Shown: positions 57,148 to 64,000 of the stretch, one piece after another
Layout of the letters: each line of letters opens with the position of its first letter
Numbering within the stretch: the first letter of the stretch is position 1
Source of the DNA: an uncultured Pelagibacteraceae bacterium
Lineage (GTDB): Bacteria; Pseudomonadota; Alphaproteobacteria; Pelagibacterales; Pelagibacteraceae
Length of the DNA stretch: 64,000 bases
Reading direction: 5' to 3'
Assembly: GCA_902598015.1 (NCBI GenBank)
Contig: CACJZT010000004.1
Coordinates: 1-64,000 of the forward strand
Position numbers and translations under genes: made by a program
Notes under the pieces: generated by a model
Seen by the model: only the letters and a program-made list of their open reading frames with translations
Databases searched by the model: none
Told to the model about the DNA's origin: nothing

Positions 57148-57224
57148 TGGTAGCGGGAAGTGGGATCGAACCACTGACCTCGGGCTTATGAGTCCCGCGC
57201 TCTAACCAACTGAGCTACCCCGCC
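57148..57224 (-). tRNA. tRNA-Met (anticodon CAT), CCA encoded
   Basis: Reverse complement GGCGGGGTAGCTCAGTTGGTTAGAGCGCGGGACTCATAAGCCCGAGGTCAGTGGTTCGATCCCACTTCCCGCTACCA. Confidence 0.95.
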
Positions 57225-57255
57225 AAGTTTAAATGAAATTTATACAACTTTGATT

Positions 57256-57957
57256 TTATCTTGCAAGTTTAATGAATATATCTCCCATGCCTGACTGAAG
57301 CTGATCTAATGGAGTATTGTTTCGAAGGGTGCAATATCTACCAGTCACTTGGTGTCTATCTATGGCATTAACATTATATTGAGTGCAGGTTTTGGCTTTG
57401 TGTAATAGACCAATGACCAGTTTTCCATCTACTACTGAAACTTGTTTCGTATCTAATTCATTGCCATTACAAAAATATTTTTTATTTACCCTTTCAGGAA
57501 AATCTGTTTTCCCACATGGATTTTCAATTGTGAAAACATAAAATTCTTTTTCTATGCCTTTAAATTTATGTTTCATTTTAGTTGTTTTTGAATATTTCAT
57601 TAAATCACAGGAGCATGGAATGCAGCATCTATAATATTCACCACATATCTTTTTGCCTGTATTGTTTTCAGTTAAATAAACATATTCTGGAACAGCATTT
57701 GGACTTATTAAAGAACCTGACACTGCACAGTATAGTTTGTTATATTCTACAAAATCCTCATAAGAGATATCTTTATCTATTATATATTTAAAAAATTTAG
57801 GACCTGCTGCATTTCTATTTCTATCAGGGAAAATTTTATTCCAATCATTAACAATATCTTGATAATAGTTTTTTTCTTGAGAATTTGCTGAATTTATAGG
57901 AATTGAAGAAAAAATTACAAATATAATAAGACTAATTATATTTTTAATACTGTACAT
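57256..57957 (-). CDS. Hypothetical secreted Cys-rich protein
   Basis: Signal-peptide-like N-terminus; CGEYYRCCIPCSCDLMKY. Confidence 0.6.
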   Translation of the reverse strand: MYSIKNIISLIIFVIFSSIPINSANSQEKNYYQDIVNDWNKIFPDRNRNAAGPKFFKYIIDKDISYEDFVEYNKLYCAVSGSLISPNAVPEYVYLTENNTGKKICGEYYRCCIPCSCDLMKYSKTTKMKHKFKGIEKEFYVFTIENPCGKTDFPERVNKKYFCNGNELDTKQVSVVDGKLVIGLLHKAKTCTQYNVNAIDRHQVTGRYCTLRNNTPLDQLQSGMGDIFIKLAR

Positions 57958-57968
57958 TTATTAATGAT

Positions 57969-58121
57969 TTAAAAACCCATATTTGACCAGTTACTTTGGT
58001 CTTGAGTTTTACTATTGAATTTTTTTATTTCTTCCTCAGATGGTTCTCTAAAAAGATACATTACAATTCCTGAAACAAATAATGCTAATAATGATAAAGA
58101 ACAAATAGTCATGTGTTTCAT
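57969..58121 (-). CDS. Small single-TM hypothetical protein, 50 aa
   Basis: MKHMTICSLSLLALFVSGIVMYLFREPSEEEIKKFNSKTQDQSNWSNMGF; too short for the ORF track. Confidence 0.5.
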   Translation of the reverse strand: MKHMTICSLSLLALFVSGIVMYLFREPSEEEIKKFNSKTQDQSNWSNMGF

Positions 58122-58170
58122 ATATAAAAGCTTTATAATTTTTCAACACTATATAATGAGTAGTATTGTC

Positions 58171-59598
58171 CTATAATTTTTGTCTAAATTCGTAAGTTTT
58201 ATTTAATTCATCAATATCAAATGTTTCTATTGAACCATCAGTCCATTTAATTTCAACTTTAAAATCTTTTTCACCTTGTCTTATTCCATAATGAGCAACA
58301 GGCTCCATCTGACAAAGATATCCTGAACCTGCATCTATTGTTTTAGAGTGAACTCTTTTATTAGATTTTAATGTTACTGTTGCACCTCTTGCAGGAGCTC
58401 CAAATTGATTAAGTGGTTTAATACGTAGATAATTAAACTTTTTAATATCTGCTTTATATAAAGTTAATGGTTGAAACCCTGACTCACCATGTGAAACTAA
58501 TAGCTCTAAAATTCCATCGTCATCAATATCTGCAACAGCTGCTCCAGTTCCAAGACCTACAGTCTCTAAACCATTTTCTATTTTAATTTCTTTAAATACT
58601 CCGCCCTCTAAAACTTTGAAGAGTTTATTTGGTTCTCCAATATTATTCATAAAAATTTCATCATATCCGTCATTATCAAAGTCAGCTGAAATAACTGTTC
58701 TTATTTTGGTTGGATCGTTGTACGGAGAGGTTGATATATCTTTAAATTTATCTCCATCTAAAACATATGCTCTATGCATTCCATCCCAGTTAGAGGATAA
58801 GATATCTAATCTTCCTCTATATAAAAGATCACTTAGAGCTGTTCCTCTGCCATTTTCAAATCTATCTTGAACTTCATACTCTTTAGCTAAATCTTGGAAT
58901 GAACCTTTAGAATTATAATATAGAAAGTTATCTCCTCTTTCATTTGCAGCAAAAATATCAGATCTATCTGAAAGAATGTGTCCTGATACAATGGCTCTCC
59001 CACCAGTAATTTTATCGATCGATAATAATTTAGCCTGGTCTTTTATTCGATCTCTAATTAATTCATAAAAACGAGTCGGACCTCCATAATTTGCAACATA
59101 AATACCATATGCACCATCACCTTTTCTATCTACACAAACAACAGATCTACCAGCTGTTAAGTTTAATTCACTTTGATTAATTTCTTTTTCAAATAAATCC
59201 TCAAATTTATTGTTATTTAAATCTATTAGTCGATCAGAGTAAATTTTTGATCCACTATATGTATCGGTATTTAAAAAATATATTTCTTCATAACCATCTT
59301 GATCGATATCACATGCGGCAACACCAATTGTTCTTCTTTCTTCGTCTGTAAATATTTTTTCATTTATAATATTTATTAATTTTCCATCTTTATAAGAAAG
59401 AGCTAGATTTTTGAAACCAAAGCCAGTTACTACAAAATCATATTTATTATCTTGGTTAACATCAGTTACCGAAACTCCATAACTTAGTCTAAATTCGTTT
59501 TCTGCTATTTGATCAGTAATATTTAAAAAAAAATCTTTTGCGTTAGCATAACTAAATACAGATAAAATACTGAGAAAAACGAAGATAATTTTTTTCAT
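58171..59598 (-). CDS. Secreted FG-GAP/VCBS-repeat protein with ASPIC/UnbV-like C-terminus
   Basis: Signal peptide; repeated DxDxDGxxE motifs (ACDIDQDGYEEIYF, SADFDNDGYDEIFM, VADIDDDGILELLV); GAPARGATVTLKS...EIKWTDGSIETFD. Confidence 0.85.
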   Translation of the reverse strand: MKKIIFVFLSILSVFSYANAKDFFLNITDQIAENEFRLSYGVSVTDVNQDNKYDFVVTGFGFKNLALSYKDGKLINIINEKIFTDEERRTIGVAACDIDQDGYEEIYFLNTDTYSGSKIYSDRLIDLNNNKFEDLFEKEINQSELNLTAGRSVVCVDRKGDGAYGIYVANYGGPTRFYELIRDRIKDQAKLLSIDKITGGRAIVSGHILSDRSDIFAANERGDNFLYYNSKGSFQDLAKEYEVQDRFENGRGTALSDLLYRGRLDILSSNWDGMHRAYVLDGDKFKDISTSPYNDPTKIRTVISADFDNDGYDEIFMNNIGEPNKLFKVLEGGVFKEIKIENGLETVGLGTGAAVADIDDDGILELLVSHGESGFQPLTLYKADIKKFNYLRIKPLNQFGAPARGATVTLKSNKRVHSKTIDAGSGYLCQMEPVAHYGIRQGEKDFKVEIKWTDGSIETFDIDELNKTYEFRQKL

Positions 59599-59648
59599 AA
59601 TTAAGCTCTTTATTGGAATTTTAAAATTATAATATGAGATAAATTAGC

Positions 59649-59846
59649 TTACTCGAGTAAGCCTAATATTGAATAAATAACTAACCCTATAATTGCTGCA
59701 AAGAAAATTAAAAATGAAATTTGACTAAAAATATTATTCTTTGATCTAATTTCTCCCTTTTTGTACTTTCTAATCTGAATGATACCAAACCTAATTACTA
59801 TTAAACCAAGAATTAGAAGTGATACTTTAAATAAAAATTCAATCAT
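59649..59846 (-). CDS. Small two-TM protein, 65 aa
   Basis: Two hydrophobic helices flanking a basic loop. Confidence 0.5.
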   Translation of the reverse strand: MIEFLFKVSLLILGLIVIRFGIIQIRKYKKGEIRSKNNIFSQISFLIFFAAIIGLVIYSILGLLE

Positions 59847-59882
59847 ATTAAAATTCTAAAGACTTAAAACTACTTTATTAAA

Positions 59883-60413
59883 TTAGGGTTTACATATTTC
59901 TGTTTCTAAATATTCTTTATCAGCTATTTCAGAAATAACTACTACTGACCAACAATTAGACCCGAAAGCGTTAAATGCATAAGAAATTTTAGTAGTACCA
60001 GTCATTGTTGGTTTTGATCCGCCACTGGAATAATTTCCACCATCAAGAATAGCTGGTTCACAAAATTTTCCCCTTTTTTGACCATAAGGAGAACACCAAG
60101 TTGATCCACCATATTGAAAATGTGTTACCATTGCTGCTCTAAAATTTGCTAAATTACTTTGGTATAACTTTGAACATTGGTTTGATGTCTTGCCTCCAGC
60201 CCCATTTAGAATTAAATCTGATCCAGTTTCACATAGCATCATAGAATTTTTAATAAATTTAACTATTTTATTATGATTTGCTTTCGTTGCATTTTTTTTT
60301 GCTCCACTAGTATACCCGCTATAAGCAACTACACCTACTGCAGCTAATATTCCTATAATAGCTACAACAACTAGGAGTTCTATTAATGTGAAACCTTTTT
60401 TATTCATAATCAT
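59883..60413 (-). CDS. Type IV pilin-like protein (array copy)
   Basis: MNKKG|FTLIELLVVVAIIGILAAVGVVAYSGYTSGAKKNATKANH. Confidence 0.93.
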   Translation of the reverse strand: MIMNKKGFTLIELLVVVAIIGILAAVGVVAYSGYTSGAKKNATKANHNKIVKFIKNSMMLCETGSDLILNGAGGKTSNQCSKLYQSNLANFRAAMVTHFQYGGSTWCSPYGQKRGKFCEPAILDGGNYSSGGSKPTMTGTTKISYAFNAFGSNCWSVVVISEIADKEYLETEICKP

Positions 60414-60416
60414 TAA

Positions 60417-60929
60417 TTAATCTAACGGAATATTTGTAATAAGAGGAGAGCCAGTGTCCTCTAAGCAAGTATAAACATATACAAAAGTTTTACCTTTTGA
60501 GTGATCATATCCCTGTGCAATAGAAATTTGACCTTGTGCCTCAAATTTATTGCTACCACTAGGTTTACAATTATAAAAAGTGCCTACTTGTAGATCTGTG
60601 TTTCCATAAACATCTTTGAATTTAGTTTTCATTACTTTATGAGCTGCAACTGCTACATTTGCGTTAATTTTTCCTGAACTACAGGTTAATTGATTTACTC
60701 CATTTAGTGGCATCACCGCTGTTTCTCCAATTTCACATCTTGTCCATTCATTTATAATGTAATTTACAATTAATTTGTTATTTGCCTTTGTGGTATTTTT
60801 TTTTGCACCAGCGGTGTAACCACTATAAGCAACTACACCCACTGCAGCTAAAATCCCAATTATTGCTACAACAACCAATAGTTCAATTAGGGTGAAACCA
60901 TTTTTATTCAAATGATATTTCATTCTCAA
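60417..60929 (-). CDS. Type IV pilin-like protein (array copy)
   Basis: NKNG|FTLIELLVVVAIIGILAAVGVVAYSGYTAGAKKNTTKAN. Confidence 0.93.
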   Translation of the reverse strand: MRMKYHLNKNGFTLIELLVVVAIIGILAAVGVVAYSGYTAGAKKNTTKANNKLIVNYIINEWTRCEIGETAVMPLNGVNQLTCSSGKINANVAVAAHKVMKTKFKDVYGNTDLQVGTFYNCKPSGSNKFEAQGQISIAQGYDHSKGKTFVYVYTCLEDTGSPLITNIPLD

Positions 60930-61425
60930 TATACTCAGTTTTACCAGTGCTATCTCCTAAATTTGAGCAAATTTTTATTGTGTTAGAATTTAATTTAAAT
61001 ATTGAAAGAAAGCCACTCTGTTGACGATGTGAAGGACATCCTGTCATATAACCTGGTGGATTACAGTTTGTGACATTTAATTTACACCAAGAACCGTAAG
61101 GTGGATTACTTCCATAAAAAGGACTTGTCCAGTTCATTCCATAAACTGTTTGGTTCATATAACTAATAAAATTATCAATATTCATAGGACAGTTTGCTGT
61201 CTTCTCATTACCACTTATGTCATTATATTTTATTGGTTCACCAACACTACATAATGCAGATTTAGCTGCTACCATTTTAAATATAGTTGCATGATTTGAC
61301 TTAGTTGCTGCAATTTTTGCACCAATTGTATAACCGTTATATGCAATTACACCTACTGCAGCTAATATCCCGATGATTGCTACAACAACTAGGAGTTCTA
61401 TTAATGTGAAGCCTTTATTTTGCAA
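60904..61425 (-). CDS. Type IV pilin-like protein (array copy)
   Basis: MQNKG|FTLIELLVVVAIIGILAAVGVIAYNGYTIGAKIAATKSNH. Confidence 0.93.
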   Translation of the reverse strand: MQNKGFTLIELLVVVAIIGILAAVGVIAYNGYTIGAKIAATKSNHATIFKMVAAKSALCSVGEPIKYNDISGNEKTANCPMNIDNFISYMNQTVYGMNWTSPFYGSNPPYGSWCKLNVTNCNPPGYMTGCPSHRQQSGFLSIFKLNSNTIKICSNLGDSTGKTEYIENEISFE

Positions 61426-61888
61426 TTGTATTTTCTATTACCTTTCCATCACAAAGCGTTCTGACTCTAAAAGTGTTACGTACAGGATCATGATAATAAC
61501 TAACACCTTCAGTTGTTGGTGAGCTACTGTTTCCAGCCCAATCATAACCCCAATGATTATTAGGTGTATATGGATTTCTCAAAGTATTTGTAAGATGCCA
61601 GCCAACATGTTGACCTAATTCAAAAAATGGTCTTGAGCAATTGAAATCAAATTCTGCGCCTTTTTGAAATCCAGAATAATACTTTCTTAATTTGATAGTT
61701 TCATTAAATTCACAGAAGGTTTTTTTTTCAACTATTGTTTTTACAATCTTTTTATGATTATCCCTACAAACGCTGTGCTTTGCACTACTCGTATAACCAC
61801 TGTAAGCAACTACACCTACAGCAGCTAATATTCCAATAATAGCTACTACGACTAATAGTTCTATTAATGTAAAGCCTTTATTTTTCAT
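61415..61888 (-). CDS. Type IV pilin-like protein (array copy)
   Basis: MKNKG|FTLIELLVVVAIIGILAAVGVVAYSGYTSSAKHSVCRDNH. Confidence 0.93.
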   Translation of the reverse strand: MKNKGFTLIELLVVVAIIGILAAVGVVAYSGYTSSAKHSVCRDNHKKIVKTIVEKKTFCEFNETIKLRKYYSGFQKGAEFDFNCSRPFFELGQHVGWHLTNTLRNPYTPNNHWGYDWAGNSSSPTTEGVSYYHDPVRNTFRVRTLCDGKVIENTIAK

Positions 61889-61896
61889 AAATAATA

Positions 61897-62424
61897 TTAA
61901 TTTAAAGTAACACTACTAGTAAGTGTTTTGCCTTGTTTACAAGTTTCAGTCAATGGTGCTGGATCACATGTGTATTTGGTATCTATGTAAAGAATATTTG
62001 AACTAGTGCTCTTGGTTAATAATTTTATTGCTCCTGGAGTACCTTCTCCTACCGTTCCACCTACTTCTACTGCTTCTGCACAAGTACTTCCTCCCATCCA
62101 ACCAAATTGATTACACCATTTTAAAGTCCTGAAATGATTAGCAAAATCTGTAGCTAGTTGACTTGCATTACCACTGGAAACATAGCCACACAAATCAGCT
62201 GTATTTGTGGAAGAATTTTTTTTTAAGATAAGTTCTTCCCCTATACTGCATTTGGTAACACTATTGATTATAAAATTTGAAATTGTTTTGTGACTTGCTT
62301 TTACAGCATTTTCTTTAGCTCCTTTTGTATATCCACTATAAGCAACTACACCGACTGCAGCTAATATTCCTATAATAGCTACTACGACTAAAAGTTCTAT
62401 TAAGGTGAAACCTTTATTTTTCAT
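61897..62424 (-). CDS. Type IV pilin-like protein (array copy)
   Basis: MKNKG|FTLIELLVVVAIIGILAAVGVVAYSGYTKGAKENAVKASH. Confidence 0.93.
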   Translation of the reverse strand: MKNKGFTLIELLVVVAIIGILAAVGVVAYSGYTKGAKENAVKASHKTISNFIINSVTKCSIGEELILKKNSSTNTADLCGYVSSGNASQLATDFANHFRTLKWCNQFGWMGGSTCAEAVEVGGTVGEGTPGAIKLLTKSTSSNILYIDTKYTCDPAPLTETCKQGKTLTSSVTLN

Positions 62425-62963
62425 TTTTTATTTGCTTTGTAATTTTCCATCCATTTTGTAAAAACTACTATAGCATCATTCATATCTTTTGTTTTATTTG
62501 GATGATTTTTAGCTCTACCTAGCATAGTTGCAATAACATTTACTTGATATTTTATTGGTCTCTTTTTTATGGCTGAAACTGTAAATAATGCTTTTTCTTT
62601 GTCTTTAAAACCTAAGCCTTTTAAGGTTGTCTCTGGCTTATAATCTGAAAACAAAGAAAGATTTAATGGTTTAAATTTTTTATCTTTGATTAGTTTATTC
62701 ATTGGCATTTTATCGACTATTTCAAAGATTTTTTTTGTATATATTTTTTCTAACTCAATTTTTATCGTGCCATCAAAACCAATTAAAGTAACTTTAAATT
62801 TTTTTGATTTATCTAATTTTGTAACTAATTTTATATATCTTTTGTGAAAGCCTTTAATTTCTTTTTGATACAAATCTTTTGATCTTTTATATTCTGGATG
62901 ACTGTAATTAGGCGTAATGAGGACTAGCAATCTACATTTCCATAGATATTTTTTAAAACTCAT
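62421..62963 (-). CDS. DUF4174-like hypothetical protein
   Basis: CRLLVLITPNYSHPEYKRSKDLYQKEIKGFHKRYIKLVTKLDKSKKFKVTLIGFDGTIKI; weak family recognition. Confidence 0.5.
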   Translation of the reverse strand: MSFKKYLWKCRLLVLITPNYSHPEYKRSKDLYQKEIKGFHKRYIKLVTKLDKSKKFKVTLIGFDGTIKIELEKIYTKKIFEIVDKMPMNKLIKDKKFKPLNLSLFSDYKPETTLKGLGFKDKEKALFTVSAIKKRPIKYQVNVIATMLGRAKNHPNKTKDMNDAIVVFTKWMENYKANKK

Positions 62964-62971
62964 TAAAAATA

Positions 62972-64000
62972 TTAATTGTAAATTTTGTCTCTTACAAGCT
63001 TACTTAATAAACTATATCCAAGTTCATTCATATGTAGTGGATCTTCATCATAAAACTTATCATAACCTGCATTAATCATTGGTGTTGTAATATCTACATA
63101 ATCCCACATTTTTAAATTGGTTAAGTGTTTTTTTATCTTTGAATTAGCATCTAAAATTGTTGTCATAAGATCCCTTCTAAAAGGACTAGGCTTAATTGAA
63201 ATAAAAAAACATTTTGCTCTTGGTAGTTTTTCTTCAACTTGGTTGGAAAATAATAAAAATTCTTTTAACAATTCGTCACTATCCATTCCATAACCAATAT
63301 CATTATCTCCAGCATAAAAGAAAAGGTTGGAAGGGTTTAAAGGAGCAACCAATCTATCAAAATATCTTCTACAAGATACTAAAGTTGAACCCCCGAAGCC
63401 TAAATTATAAAGATTATTTATTGATAAATCATTTTTGGCATTATCCCACAATTTAAAAGTTGAACTACCATACAAGGCAACACTGTTATTTGTATTTTTT
63501 TGTTGAAAAGAATTATGTTCCAATTCTCTAACATCTAATTCAAACTCTTCTTCAACTGGACTGACTAAATTTACGTTAGTTTTCAAATTCTCTATTTTAT
63601 CTATGTTGTCTTGAACATTTTTAGCTAAATCAATGGCTTCTTCTACATAAGATCTAAATTTAGTTCTGTAATTATCTAAAAAACTTTTCATCTCTTCTTG
63701 ATTTTCTGGATCTTTGATATGATCACTTATAGTTATTGGCTCCTTAATAACTGCAGAATATATTGTTTTAGAAACTGGATAATCAAAATTAGCAAGAGCA
63801 ATTGGAATAAGTTTTGGTTTTGGGTTAAGCTTAAATGCAAGATTAAATGCACCAGCTTTAAATGGTCCTGGAGATGTTATTGTTTTATTATCTTCTGTTT
63901 CTGATGTTCCTTCGGGCGCAATTACAATCGGTTGTTTTTGATTAAATACCTTTTGAGCTTCGTCAAAAAGCTTTTGTTTTCTTAATTTCTTTTCTTCATC
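62972..64000 (-). CDS. PlsC-like acyltransferase fused to SGNH/GDSL hydrolase-like domain (N-terminus cut by window edge)
   Basis: Frame is open from 64000 into the track ORF: ...IVIAPEGTSETEDNKTITSPGPFKAGAFNLAFKLNPKPKLIPIALANFDYP...EEMKSFLDNYRTKFRSY... then VALYGSSTFKLWDN, LGFGGST, GDNDIGYG, DPLHMNELGY. Confidence 0.85.
   Translation of the reverse strand, partial: DEEKKLRKQKLFDEAQKVFNQKQPIVIAPEGTSETEDNKTITSPGPFKAGAFNLAFKLNPKPKLIPIALANFDYPVSKTIYSAVIKEPITISDHIKDPENQEEMKSFLDNYRTKFRSYVEEAIDLAKNVQDNIDKIENLKTNVNLVSPVEEEFELDVRELEHNSFQQKNTNNSVALYGSSTFKLWDNAKNDLSINNLYNLGFGGSTLVSCRRYFDRLVAPLNPSNLFFYAGDNDIGYGMDSDELLKEFLLFSNQVEEKLPRAKCFFISIKPSPFRRDLMTTILDANSKIKKHLTNLKMWDYVDITTPMINAGYDKFYDEDPLHMNELGYSLLSKLVRDKIYN

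Overview
AT-rich alphaproteobacterial chromosome segment. Gene content and style resemble SAR11/Pelagibacterales (taxonomic label is inference). Core blocks: lon-clpX-clpP-tig with a tRNA-Leu just upstream of tig; a glycerol/glycerol-3-phosphate block (glpK, ugpQ-like phosphodiesterase, ugpC, two tandem ugpE paralogues, ugpA, ugpB, glpD); a TRAP/NCS1 transporter and oxidoreductase block; serine-glyoxylate-type aminotransferase, enolase-superfamily and FAD/Fe-S oxidase genes; a polar amino-acid ABC transporter; a SpeD-SpeE fusion followed by MTA-salvage genes and apt; and a tRNA-Met(CAT). Two stretches look accessory. (A) ~30.4-43.6 kb contains, on the plus strand, a small probable regulator, an orphan protein and a predicted periplasmic-binding-protein/pentameric ligand-gated ion channel fusion. 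On the minus strand it contains a tight seven-gene cluster: Cas4/RecB-like PD-(D/E)XK nuclease, ATP-dependent ligase-like nucleotidyltransferase, three orphan proteins, a 12x25-aa DUF4116-type repeat protein and a DUF559/Vsr-like nuclease. This nuclease-ligase cluster is my best candidate for an undescribed system. (B) ~57.2-64 kb carries a tandem array of five type IV pilin-like genes with near-identical N-termini and divergent C-termini, a sixth copy being inside region A, plus an acyltransferase-SGNH hydrolase fusion running off the window edge. All family calls come from reading the translations by eye; no searches were run.
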